Part shown: positions 20,161-30,120 of the stretch, one piece after another
Position numbering within the stretch: the stretch's first letter is position 1
Layout: every line of letters starts with the position of its first letter
Origin: Forficula auricularia
Taxonomy: Eukaryota > Arthropoda > Insecta > Dermaptera > Forficulidae
Length of the DNA: 64,000 nucleotides
Assembly: GCA_024734495.1 (NCBI GenBank)
Contig: JALMQS010000085.1
Span: 24,940,920-25,004,919 of the forward strand
Direction: 5' to 3'
Position numbers and translations under genes: made by a program
The notes under the pieces: model-generated
Told to the model about the DNA's origin: nothing
Database searches by the model: none
Seen by the model: only the letters and a program-made list of their open reading frames with translations

Positions 20161-20463
20161 TGGGGTGGAGGGGTAAAAAATTAAAATAATAACATTTTCA
20201 AACTAAAAAAAACCAAGATAAATGAAATTGAATGTAAAATGGAGCCATTCTAAAAAGGGAGTTATTATTTTTATCCTGGGCCAAAATTGAGGGGGTTCAA
20301 GAAAATAGAACTATCAATATAAATCTCAGCCCCATTGATTGATTTCTACGAAATTTCGCACATGCACTATATAAGACCTTATAAAAATGACTCTCTCTGA
20401 TAGTGACCAAAAAGGGGGGATTCAAAAATATTTTCAAACAAAAATCGAAGAAATCTGATATTT

Positions 20464-20878
20464 GGCGCCGTCCATAAATTACGTCACAGTAATGGGGGAG
20501 GGGGCATCTTATATTTGTGACAAAATGTGATAGGGGACCTGGGGATCTTAAAAATGATGTCACAAAAGTCAAATTAAAAATTTATTTTTTAGATTTCAGC
20601 TTATTATTAGATATTACAACCAGAAAATGTTGCTAAAATAAATCTAGACAAAAAACTGTAAGCAAGCATTTTTATAAAAAACACTTAATTTTTTTCAAAT
20701 AAATAAAGTTCAACTTAAAAATATATTAAATCCCTTTTGGTTGAGTTTAATTTATAAAAAAAATCTACAATTATTAAATTATTGGGTATAAAAGTAATAG
20801 TGGGACGTCAGAATAAAGTGGGGCTCAATGAAAATGTTACAGAATATGATATAGAGTGACGTAATTTATGGACGACCC
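20464..20878. mobile_element. Short TIR element (CCGTCCATAAATTACGTCAC ends)
   Basis: The left end GCGCCGTCCATAAATTACGT and right end ACGTAATTTATGGACGACCC are inverted repeats about 22 bp long. The 415-bp AT-rich body is non-coding. The superfamily was not assigned because the target duplication is unclear. Confidence 0.7.
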
Positions 20879-21289
20879 ATTTCTAATAAAATAGTCTCAT
20901 AATTAAAAGGAGATATTATTGATTACTAATAGCCTAAAATTAATGGTGAAGGGTGGGAGTCTTTCGTAAATGATTATATATGATTTAATTAAATAATTAA
21001 ATCAAAAATGTTAGTGAGTTTTTAAGATAAAAAAAAATGGAATTTTTTCAAAAAATCATCTCACTAGCGAAACCATATATACCATTTAAAAAAAATACAA
21101 TTCTATAGTCACAATATCTAAATATAAAAATATTTTCTACTAAAATATTAGATATGTAGATGTATTATACTTTATTGGGATTTATAGTATGTCGAATTAG
21201 ATAATGCCTTATCGAACGAGCTGAAGCTGTTTTAATTTCTAATTTGAATGAAAGAAAAAATAACTTTATATTTTTCTTTAAATTTGAAG
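20879..21289. other. No gene recognised
   Basis: AT-rich sequence with no visible repeat or coding signal. Confidence 0.35.
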
Positions 21290-22085
21290 TTCTCCAACTA
21301 CTTCGTAGGCTCAATTAACCCCACGAATTTTCCCGCAGAAAAGGGAAAGGAGGGATATTTGACTAATTTTGAACTGGCAATGAAGCCCTTATTAGGTAGG
21401 GGTTTTTGGAGCATCGAAATAAAGGTTAATATAATTATTTTCCTAAAAAAATTTTAAATTTGTATCTGGCATCTACGAATAAATAGGAGTGAATTTCCCT
21501 CTCCCACCAAAAAAAATTTTCATCGACTTTTTAGCAACAAAAAATCTGACTGCTCTAAGACTAGGTGAAATGAAAAATTTCTTTAAGCTCCAACAGTATC
21601 GAGTTTCATGTCACGAATCATCGTTTCATTTCATTTGGTTTTTTAAAAAAATTTCTAACTCTAATTTCTGAATTTATTATTGAATATATTTGTTTAATTT
21701 GACTTATTTTGACCTGGCAATGAAGCCCTTACTACGAAGGGGTAGTTGGAGAATCGAAATAAGGGTTAATAATATTTTTTTTAATTTTAAAATTTATATC
21801 CGGCACCTAGGAACAAATATCGAGTGTGTACTTCATCTCCCGCAAAATAAGTTTCATCGACTTTTTAGCAACAAAAAATCTGACTGCTCTAAGACTAGGT
21901 GAAATGAAAAATTTCTTTAAGCTTCAAAATTATCGCGTTTCATGTCACGAATCATCGTTATGTTTTATTTGGTTTTTTAAACAAATTTTCTTATTCTAAT
22001 TTCTGAATTTATCATTGAATATATATTTTTTTTAATTTGACTTATTTTGATCCTGGCAATGAAGCCCTTATTACGTAGTGGTAGT
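21290..22085 (+). repeat. Tandem repeat of about 340 bp, two and a bit units
   Basis: GGCAATGAAGCCCTTA recurs at 21376, 21716 and 22055 (spacings 340 and 339). Other shared blocks are GACTTTTTAGCAACAAAAAA and CTGCTCTAAGACTAGGTGAA. ORFs in it (21248-21902) are frame remnants of the repeat. Confidence 0.85.
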
Positions 22086-22261
22086 GCTGAACTGAAAGAT
22101 GCGGTTTTGGAGGAGTAGACTAACAGGCCACAAGCTTATATCAAAAACATTATCAATAGTTAATTATTCCAGCGCCTCCCAATCGATCGCAGACCCCAAA
22201 GATAGAAAATAATTTTCTCTTCACCCGGGGCGCGACCATAACGAGGCCGTGTAAAGACAAT

Positions 22262-22632
22262 TAATAACAAATTCAAATTTAGGGAACGAAGAAAAGATTA
22301 TTTTTATTACAGACAAAAGGATCAGCCGGGGCTCGAAGCCGGGATCTTTCGCATATGTACTGCAATGCTTTGTCATAAGAGGTTTACCTCCTATATCCAC
22401 TAAGCTACTGATCCCCGAACCCAAACTAATACCCTTTGTCTATATGAATTATGGAATTTCTTTTTTAAAGTTTGGGTTCGGGGATCAGTAGCTTAGTGGA
22501 TATAGGAGGCAAACCTCTTATGACAAAGCATTGCAGTACATATGCAAAGATCCCGGGTTCGAGCCCCGGCTGATCATTTTGTCTGTAATAAAAATAATCT
22601 TTTCTTCGTTCCCTAAATTTGAATTTGTTATT
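22262..22632. repeat. Near-perfect inverted repeat with a tRNA-like sequence in each arm
   Basis: Arms of about 165 bp (22262-22426 and 22468-22632) are almost exact complements around a 42-bp loop. Each arm holds a tRNA-like block (22320-22413 minus, 22483-22575 plus). Outside the tRNA-like part the arms share AGGGAACGAAGAAAAGATTA. Confidence 0.9.
22483..22575 (+). pseudogene. tRNA-like sequence, 93 nt, paired with an inverted copy
   Basis: Acceptor-like GATCAG/CTGATC, A-box-like TAGCTTAGTGGATA, a GGAGG-CAAA-CCTCT stem, a long variable region able to fold (GCAT..ATGC), and a T arm with B box GGTTCGAGCCC. The 4-base loop in the anticodon position is wrong for a tRNA. It could drive Pol III and looks like a SINE head or tRNA relic. 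The inverted twin is 22320-22413. Confidence 0.6.
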
Positions 22633-22811
22633 ATCAATAGTATTGCCAATCGCTTACAGTAGGATCATTAAAGCCAGAGGAGGCAACACATATTATTAAA
22701 ATAAATTTGAATAATTAAGAGCTGATTAAAAAATGGCTTTCATGTAAAAATAACATTTTTTTAATTTAATGTTTTTTTTTTAATAAAAATCAATATACTT
22801 GTTTAAATTAT

Positions 22812-22989
22812 GATTTTTTAATATTTTATGATCCTAGAAATTGAATGTAATAAATAAATTAAGTGAACATTTGTTTAATCGGGGGTGCATAGACACCTAC
22901 CGATTTTTTAATATTTTATGATCCTAGAAATTGAATGTAATAAATAAATTAAGTGAACATTTGTTTAATCGGGGTGCATAGACACCTAC
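22812..22989 (+). repeat. 90-bp tandem duplication
   Basis: GATTTTTTAATATTTTATGA..AGACACCTAC occurs at 22812 and 22902, differing by one G in a G-run. The second copy runs straight into a LINE 3' end, so the duplication includes the LINE junction and is recent. Confidence 0.85.
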
Positions 22990-23117
22990 GTCTACACTTC
23001 CTCTCACTTAATCAACTTTCCCTTCTCTTCGGTAATGCAAGGGTCTTTCGAGATCCATAGGGGCTACATCTTTACTGGTGCACCTTCTTGCATTCCGATT
23101 ACATTAAAAAAAAAAAA
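22990..23117 (+). mobile_element. LINE 3' end, 5'-truncated
   Basis: GGTAATGCAAGGGTCTTTCG, GATCCATAGGGGCTACATCT and a terminal poly-A match 47116-47325 and the tail of the copy at 3057. Confidence 0.8.
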
Positions 23118-23419
23118 TTGTAAAATATTTAATAAAACTCAGGTGAGCGATTAATTGTGCTGCTGAGTGTACAATAAAAACTCTTAATAATTCGAAGTTT
23201 CGATAATTCGAATTTTTCTTGAAATCCCTTGGATTTCGAATTATCGAGAGTTGTGTAATTTGTTTTGCAAAACGTTTAATATAGAATGAAAGTTTGGTTC
23301 CTCCTTAAATGCTGCATTCGGTGTAGCATTGCTGCTTATCTGGTTGTCGGCTGGAGAGACGCAGGCGCTGCCAGAAAACCGCGTTGACAGGAACGAGTGC
23401 ATTGGTGTGCGTGTTGGGA

Positions 23420-23425
23420 TATAAA
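23420..23425 (+). promoter_or_regulatory. TATA box of a candidate promoter
   Basis: TATAAA lies in a locally GC-rich block (23290-23570). A start site would fall near 23450, followed by a 5' leader and the ATG at 23505. Confidence 0.5.
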
Positions 23426-23504
23426 GGCGGTCTCCGACAGCCGTAAGCCGCTTTTTCGCTCCGGCTCTTCCTTGTGTAACTCGTTCAACAGTGTCTGCTT
23501 AGGC

Positions 23505-23568
23505 ATGTGTCTTCCTCAGCACTCGTGGCTCTTCACCTTCGGGATCTTCCTTTTGGCTAGTCTTGTTG
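23505..23568 (+). CDS. First coding exon with signal peptide, gene unknown
   Basis: The ATG at 23505 opens MCLPQHSWLFTFGIFLLASL then V and the first base of a Gly codon, followed at once by GTAAGT (23569). Hydrophobic residues 8-21 behind a short N-region look like a secretory signal peptide. The exon is GC-rich and sits 80 bp past a TATA box, consistent with the 5' end of a gene for a secreted or membrane protein. Later exons on the plus strand were not identified; 28233-28420 could be its 3' end, but the phases need at least one exon between. Inferred from signals, not homology. Confidence 0.5.
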
Positions 23569-23655
23569 GTAAGTTAACCAACATTGCCCTGGAGACAGTG
23601 GCGGATTTACGCTTAGGCCCGAGCCTAGGGCGTAGAAATTTATAGGGGCGCTAAA

Positions 23656-24172
23656 ATTTTAGAGGCTGCAAAATTTATAGATCGATTAAAATTTAAAAAT
23701 CGATTTGGCTTAGTTTTGCTCTGATTGTATGAACAAATTTCAGTAAAGTATTTATAATAATTATTAAATTGTTAAACAAAAAGTTTCTTAAGAATAATTT
23801 TAGTTGGTTCATGTCCATTTTAATTAAAATTTAAGAGGCTTCAAAATTTAAAGATCGATTAAAATTTAAAAATCGATTTGGCTTAGTTTTGCTCTGATTG
23901 TATGAACAAATTTCAGTAAAGTATTTATAATAATTATTAAATTGTTAAACAAAAAGTTTCTTAAGAATAATTTTAGTTGGTTCATGTCCATTTTAATTAA
24001 AATTTTAGAGGCTTCAAAATTTAAAGATCGATTAAAATTTAAAAATCGATTTGGCTTAGTTTTGCTCTGATTGTATGAACAAATTTCAGTAAAGTATTTA
24101 TAATAATTATTAAATTGTTAAACAAAAAGTTTCTTAAGAATAATTTTAGTTGGTTCATGTCCATTTTAATAA
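23656..24172 (+). repeat. 173-bp tandem repeat, three units
   Basis: AGAGGCT recurs at 23661, 23834 and 24007, exactly 173 bp apart. The units are nearly identical (TTAAAAATCGATTTGGCTTA, TTTCTTAAGAATAATTTTAG), so the expansion is recent. Confidence 0.9.
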
Positions 24173-24175
24173 TAA

Positions 24176-24639
24176 ATAAACGACACAGCTAGAAAAAATA
24201 AATTTTCTCTACGATTTAAGATTGTTTTTTGAGAATTTGTTGTTAACTTATTTTAGGATGAATATTATGAATACACTATTGTCTCGGTGGTTTCACTATT
24301 TTATCAATGATTAATGTTTTAAGTAATTGAGTACTTGACAAAGTCCTGAAAAAGGACGAAACGTCGTACGAAAATTGATATTTAACATTAAAAAAAAAAA
24401 ATTGTCCAAAAAAAAACCCCGTGAATCTTTTATTTTTTATTAAGATTTTGTTTTAAACACATTATATTTATATTTTTAAAACTGAATTTATTTTATATTA
24501 TTAATAGATTATAGAAAGCAAATGTTCGTTTGTACTTTAATACCAAAAATATTTATGGTTTCGCGGTTAAGGTGTAAAATATTAATTTTCTTTATTTAAT
24601 TTAATTTTTTTTTTTAAATAATCAACCCGAAGGTAGGAA
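24176..24639 (+). mobile_element. Degenerate hammerhead-like repeat at 24335-24385
   Basis: GTCCTGAAAAAGGACGAAAC then GTCG keeps box I with G8 changed (CTGAAAA) and GAAA with ACGTC, but helix II is collapsed. A probable dead member of the same class. The rest is AT-rich. Confidence 0.35.
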
Positions 24640-24880
24640 TATCTTTTTTTGAAAATAAGATTTAATTTTTTCGAAAATACAACTCACTGTATAAACCAAA
24701 CAAATATATCATGATAAGAATTTATATTTAAGGTCTCTAATCTGAGATTTTAATAGAATAATTTTATATTGCATATCAGAAGGCCCCGTCCCCTCAGGAG
24801 TTGAACCCGAATACTAACACTCTTGCCGGGCACGTTAGTTCGACCATCGAGACAAAAACACACTCTGACATGCAATATAT
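24640..24880 (-). mobile_element. tRNA-like repeat flanked by short inverted ends
   Basis: The minus strand has an A-box-like GTCTCGATGGTCGA and B-box-like GGGTTCAACTCC between TCTGACATGCAATAT and ATATTGCATATCAGA, which are inverted. The 5' flank (CTTTTTTTGAAAATAAGA, AATACAACTCACTG) matches 52625-52690. Confidence 0.55.
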
Positions 24881-25260
24881 TACTTTTTTTTATTTTTAGT
24901 GAGATTAATTTCACTCTATGTAGGACGACCCAAAATAATTTCTAATTTTTTTTTTTAATTTTGAATAAAAATGAGGTAAATTTACAGATATTGAAAATCT
25001 TTTTAGTAATAGTTTACTGAGACTCCAACTATTTTTTGCCTATAAAAATCATTCTTCGTTAAAAAATTTAAGATTATACAATTTTTTTTTCATATTTAAT
25101 TCGTCGAATCAATAAAGCGATTAAAAAAATAATTTGAAAAAACAAAGATGGAAAGCACCTATACAGAACATAACAGGTGAAAGATTATTAAAAATTTCTT
25201 TGGCCATGATTATTACACTGAAAATTAGTTTAATCATAAAACCAATGGAAATATTTACAA

Positions 25261-25440
25261 ATGGGTTCATTTTTCCGACTTTATTTCCACGAAAGCGGTT
25301 GTTTTTATAATAAAAAATGCAATAATTTTAGTCCGGAATTTCTAAAAGTACATCGAAAATTGGTGCAAGAAATTGATTATGAGAATATAATTGATGTTTC
25401 CGCGCTAGCTAAAGCGAGAAAAAAAAGTTCATGTGATTAG
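25261..25440 (+). CDS. Intact 59-aa small ORF, product unknown
   Basis: ATG (ACAAATGGG context) to TAG encodes MGSFFRLYFHESGCFYNKKC then NNFSPEFLKVHRKLVQEIDY and ENIIDVSALAKARKKSSCD. The composition is protein-like (acidic and basic residues balanced, a run of helix-forming residues, Cys at 14, 20 and 58), unlike the low-complexity frames around it. No membrane segment. The C-terminal two thirds could also be a terminal exon, since ATAATTTTAG precedes TCCGGAATTT near 25332. It was not recognised as a known family. Confidence 0.4.
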   Translation: MGSFFRLYFHESGCFYNKKCNNFSPEFLKVHRKLVQEIDYENIIDVSALAKARKKSSCD

Positions 25441-25664
25441 TCGTAAAAATTTTATGTATTGTTTAATTTTAAGAAATTTATCATTATATCTAAATTATAA
25501 ACCTCAAAATAAAATATTTTTAATATTCATAAATTAGATGTTTGATAATACCTAATAATTATTACTATAAAGCAAAAAATGGCGACATATCGGACGGAGC
25601 CTATAGGGCGCTTTCCTGGAGACCTCAATCAACATTGACAATCACCCTCTGGACTCGGCAATTT

Positions 25665-25890
25665 ATTACTTTTTACTTTATCCATGAGAAGCAGATAAAG
25701 TAATGTTATCGGCCTCTTGATAAGCTCGACTTCAAAGGGTCTTCAGGTAAAGACTTCGGAACTCATGGTCTCAATCAAAGTCACAATTTGTAGTATTCAT
25801 TCAGATGGAATTTCGAGACCCAACGGTTTTGCAAAAATTACATGGGGTCTCGCACAGAGCCCAAAAAATGCGATTTTTCCATTTAGTCCG
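25665..25890 (+). repeat. Dispersed repeat T, partial copy
   Basis: AGGTAAAGACTTCGGAACTC, GTAGTATTCATTCAGATGGA and AATTACATGGGGTCTCG match repeat T at 16540 and 56055. Confidence 0.7.
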
Positions 25891-26102
25891 TGAACATGTA
25901 TATATATTAGGGTGTCCGTTATTTACCAAGTTGATTTTTTTTTGCAGAGCCACCTAAATTTTTAGCTTATGGTCTAAAAAAAATATCATTCCAAAAAGAG
26001 CTCTTAATATTTATATTAAACTGTGCCCTAAAGACGATACATTTCCCATTTAAATAACATGAAATTTTGGAACTTTTTGCATTTAATTTTTTTACTTTTA
26101 AA

Positions 26103-26335
26103 CAAGTGAACATACAGCAACGAGAAATACATACTACATCAACGAAAAATACATACTACACACTTCTTGTAGGAAATTGAAAAATTTTAATCTAAATAAT
26201 AATAATTTCCCCGTAAAAAGTAAGAAAATCTAAAAATTTACTATAAGCTCAACTTTAAGGGAAATTATTATTATTTAGATTAAATTTTTCAATTTCCTAA
26301 GAATATGTATTTCTCGTTGCTGTATGTTCACCTGT
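26103..26335. repeat. Long palindromic element
   Basis: The ends GTGAACATACAGCAACGAGA and TCTCGTTGCTGTATGTTCAC are exact complements. Inner blocks AGGAAATTGAAAAATTTTAA and AATAATAATTTCCC also pair. The left arm has a small duplication (AAATACATACTAC twice). A related fragment is at 27045-27170. Confidence 0.8.
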
Positions 26336-26389
26336 TCGAATGTAATAAATTAATAATAATAATATTCACGGAGGTTCTTTCGTTGATCC

Positions 26390-26445
26390 TTTTAAATCCT
26401 GAAGAAGGGGGCACGATCCTAATCGAATAGTCCGATTTTTCAAGA
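26390..26445 (+). ncRNA. Degenerate hammerhead-like motif
   Basis: AAATC then CTGAAGA, GGGGGCACGATCC, GAAT in place of GAAA, AGTC, and CGATTT, which pairs with AAATC with one extra base. Box II is mutated, so it is probably inactive. Confidence 0.35.
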
Positions 26446-26479
26446 GAATGAAATTGAAATATAATTAATTAATAATAAA

Positions 26480-27010
26480 TAATAAATTTTTTTATTGAAC
26501 CAATTATTTTACATGCATTAGCGTATACATTTTATTTGAGCTTCGACTTCGGAGATTACATCCCCACCATCGACTGTTCTTGATCTTCTCGTGCTTGCGA
26601 TAATGTTTTTAGTCCGTGTTTGTAGTAAGAGGAAAATTTACGAAATAAAAATATAATTAATTAAACCAATTATTTTACATGAATTTATGCATACATTGTT
26701 TTTGAGCTTCGATTCCGGAGATTACTTCTCCACCATCGACTGTCCTTGATCATCTTTTAGTCCTTGTTTTTAATAAGAGGAAAAAACTAATTAAAGAAAA
26801 AAACCTCTTTTCCGATAATTATTTCAATTCCATTGATCCAGTCCCGTCGCCTTCATCCATTCATAATTAATTAAATTGTTTAATTTTAATATATAATAAT
26901 ATTTGTAATAACTATTAATGGGAAATAAAATTAAAAAAAACAATTAATTATTAAAGGGAAATTGCAAAAAATGTAATTATAAATTTTTATTGAAACAACC
27001 ACCTGTTAAT
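26480..27010 (+). repeat. Two direct copies of the 15-kb dispersed repeat
   Basis: GAGCTTCGACTTCGGAGATT (26528) and GAGCTTCGATTCCGGAGATT (26703) each start a block ending in AAGAGGAAAA. The second copy also matches 15130-15300 downstream. Confidence 0.65.
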
Positions 27011-27170
27011 AATTATTTGAATTTAAAAAATACCTATTAAATTAAATACATATTCTTGTAGGAAATTGAAAAATTTAATCTAAATAATAATAATTCCCCG
27101 TAAAAGTAAAAAATCTAAAAATTTACTATATATTCAACTTTAAGGGAAACTATTATTATTTAGATTAAAT

Positions 27171-27360
27171 AAGTAGGTTATAAAGAAAGGCAGTCCATAA
27201 ATTATTTACTTTTATTCAATTTCCGACGTTTCAGAGACTTTTTTCTCTCCTTCTTCAGGGTATTGAATAGTTATTGATGGGTGAGTATAACTCGGTTCCC
27301 ATTTGTTTCTCCTCTCAGTGATAGCAATAATATTACAATATTTTCCAACATTATACCATA
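27171..27360 (-). mobile_element. Hammerhead retroelement family B, partial copy
   Basis: It matches one arm and part of the tail of 12665-13038 (AATAAGTAGGTTATAA at the left is the tail complement). The palindrome fragment at 27045-27170 cuts it off. It keeps the intact core of the family. Confidence 0.7.
27210..27268 (-). ncRNA. Hammerhead-like ribozyme motif, family B, intact core
   Basis: On the minus strand, CTGAAGA (27258-27252), spare A, GGAGA/TCTCT, GAAA (27232-27229), CGTC. Helix I pairs CC with GG, then after an internal loop TATTCAAT with ATTGAATA (8 bp). The long distal helix I makes this one of the best candidates. Confidence 0.65.
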
Positions 27361-28232
27361 AGTGTACTTGGTTGTCTGATGAACCAGTTAGCGAATGCTA
27401 AGAGCGGATAGAATAATCTCTGTCTTTCTTTAAAGGTTCATTGCAAGGATGCTAAATACAACTTCAGACCTGTTTCAGATTATTTGAGATTAATTTTTTA
27501 ATTTCTATTATTCTAGGAATGACCTTTTACACTCGAGCCAAAACGATACTCGTTATATAGAGAGAGAATATTAAATTGGATTTAATTAAAGCAAATACTT
27601 TTGCCCAATCATTTTTTAGTTAATCTTTCACGATTAATTTTTTAATACAATTTGTATGTAGATTTTATATGAAAGTCATGGGACGAGTACATATATGGTA
27701 AATTAATTCACTTTTTAACCTCATAAAATCAAAGACTTTTTCTCAAGATAATTGAAGTGATTAAAATAGGAAATCTGGAATACTTTTTTCATAAGATTGG
27801 AGTAATTTTTTTTCATATCTTCAAATTTGCTAACGTTATAAAGCTGCGTAAATTTTAAATTTTATATAACTTTAAATGAATTAGGTATATAGTATTTATT
27901 GAAAGTGTTTTTAAAATTTTACAAATTTTTTAATAAAACACGAATAAAAATCATCTGTCATGTAATTTTTGGCAAAACCGCCACGTGTACAAATTCAACC
28001 TAATTGACTACTACAATTTGTGACTTTAATTGAGACCATGGGTTCCGTAGTCTTTATCTGAGGACCATTTGAAGTCGCGCTTGCCGTGAGACCGATTACA
28101 ATACTTTCCCCATGCATCGCATTGGATAAAGTAAAAAATTAAAGGCATTTCTTGAGAATATATCTCCGAAAAATTATATAAAAATTGATATTAATGATGT
28201 TATCAATTTTCTCTAATAATTATTTTTTGGAG
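27361..28232. other. AT-rich stretch with a partial repeat T (27955-28135)
   Basis: 27955-28135 matches repeat T (TGAGACCATGGGTTCCGTAG, GCATTGGATAAAGTAAAA). 28145-28190 (ATTTCTTGAGAATATATCTC) matches the 53.9-55.4 kb family. Nothing else was recognised. Confidence 0.55.
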
Positions 28233-28420
28233 TTGGTCGATTTGGACAATGAACGGTTGAATTATGCGTATTCAACAATGTTCAGACCGAGATTTAATCT
28301 GAGTTTAGTGGGGTTGAAATGGTTTATGGTAAGTCCTTTATTCTAATTAATCAATTTGGAGAATCTGGACTGTATGGCCTCGATTCTATATTTCTATATC
28401 AGAAGCTGTGGAGATTCTAA
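28233..28420 (+). CDS. Two 3'-terminal exons of an unidentified gene
   Basis: Exon 28233-28328 follows TTATTTTTTGGAG and ends ATG|GTAAGT. It encodes LVDLDNERLNYAYSTMFRPR then FNLSLVGLKWFM, in phase 0 at both ends. A 74-bp intron ends TTTCTATATCAG, and exon 28403-28420 gives KLWRF and TAA. An upstream in-frame ATG at 28194 also makes a 45-codon start possible. Codon use is protein-like. No family recognised. It could be the 3' end of the gene that begins at 23505. Confidence 0.42.
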
Positions 28421-29164
28421 ATAACGGAAGCAAATTCAAGATTGCTTCGCATCAATGAGCAATATAATAATTGATTGAATCGATATTTATAAAATTTTTG
28501 GTTATTATATAAGATAAACCTTAACTGTTTAAAAGATTAATGTAAAAGGCAGAGATAAGTTTAAATTTCGTGGCGCAATCTCTAGTTTATTTTTTACTTT
28601 TACAACAATCTAAGTTAAATTATTGTATTCCTTCCACGAGGTCCTCATAATTTTGGACATTTATGGTATCTTCAAAGCTATAAAAGTTACTTTTACTTTC
28701 TCAATTTTAGGTAAAGGTGGACTATACCATTAATAGATAGAAATCAAATTAAAAAAGTAAAAGGAGGTTTGTGGTCATCAGAGCACATAAATAGGGGCGC
28801 CCGGGGCTGGTTCTCACACGGATTGGTTAACACAAGTCTCAGTTCTTGGTCCCTCTGTTGCTTCTTAGTGGTCTAAACTCAAACCACAGTACCTACGATC
28901 ACAATGATCTGAGTAGGGTGTAGATATACGCACTTTCTAGTATCTGGCAACAGTTCTTGATTTTATTGGTGTTTTTGTGTTTTTGCAGCTGTAAGTTTTT
29001 TTTTATTGATATAATTAACTCTCATTATTCACTCTGTATTCAATGAAGTCTATATTTAAACTATTTTTCTATTATTTTTTAACAGTTGCACAATGTTATT
29101 CTGTATATAACATTTAAGTTAGGTTCAATGTCTGTTTTTCCAGCTCGGTTTTTGTCTGAAATGT
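28421..29164. other. No gene recognised
   Basis: Mixed AT-rich sequence. 28780-28930 is GC-richer (GGGGCTGGTTCTCACACGG) without an ORF. Confidence 0.3.
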
Positions 29165-30120
29165 CTGTTCGGGGTTGGTTGTCTCAAAAATTCCGGGGAT
29201 GGTTGTCACATGTAAACCTAAGGAAAAATGGATCCCGTGTATAATTTGAAAGAAGTGGGCTCATGTATTATGTACCTCAGGACAAAATAACTTCTATACA
29301 TGTCAAAATTGTAAGAGTGGGCACGAAAATAACTAGGCTAATATATATGACATTTCCTTAAATATTTACTTAAATTACTATTTTAGTATACAAAGACCAC
29401 AGAAATGAGGCAATTTGAAAAACCCAAGGGGAAAACTGATGTACTGTCCTCCTAGCTATTTAAAATAAAAAAAACGTTTCTTGTAGAAAAGTCATCTAAC
29501 TTTATTAATTAGATGGATATCATAATGCCCAAGATACTAGTATCGGCAGAAACCATCCGCCATATTCAATCTACAAAAGGAAACCAAAATTATACAATGC
29601 AAAGCAAGCTTCTACATTATAGTAGAAATTTACATACATGACATAAAAGATTCAAAAAGTAATTTAGGATGGAGTTTTTTACCTCTGGACATAGAATCAA
29701 GCCCACATTTGAATGTTTCCAAAGACAAAGGACAATGCGTGTAAAGTGACCAAAATGATATATTGATAGTATTATATAAAAAGCTGTTTCACATAATTAT
29801 ATCAGATATACCATATAAGTTATATTTGAAAAAAATCACAAAATATAAACAATGAAAAATCCCACTCAAAAGTAGGAATACCTCCATATAAAAAACATTT
29901 GTGTTAATTCAAAAAACTCATTCATCAAAAATACGATCATTATACTATTTTTTTAGTGTCTAAATTGGTCTTAAATATGTATTAGGGTTTTATCAATATC
30001 ATTGTTTGATTTTTCTATTCTTAATACAAATGTTATTTAAATACATTATTTTCTTTTTTTCTCCATCTAAATAACTCGTGACAACCAACCCCAATGCCTG
30101 TGACAACCAACCCGGAGTCG
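29165..30120. repeat. Inverted pair of doubled GGTTGGTTGTC motifs bounding 0.95 kb
   Basis: Left: GGGGTTGGTTGTCTC and GGGGATGGTTGTCACA (29173-29212). Right: CGTGACAACCAACCCC and TGTGACAACCAACCCGG (30077-30116). Each side carries the motif twice, in opposite orientation, as subterminal transposase-binding sites often do. The interior has no clear transposase. Confidence 0.45.

Noticed and set aside
21248..21902. Three ORFs of 60-70 codons in a row
   Set aside because: They are related translations of the 340-bp tandem repeat with stops between units.
22483..22575. Functional tRNA gene
   Set aside because: The anticodon loop is not seven bases, the length is 93 nt, and it is paired with an inverted copy.
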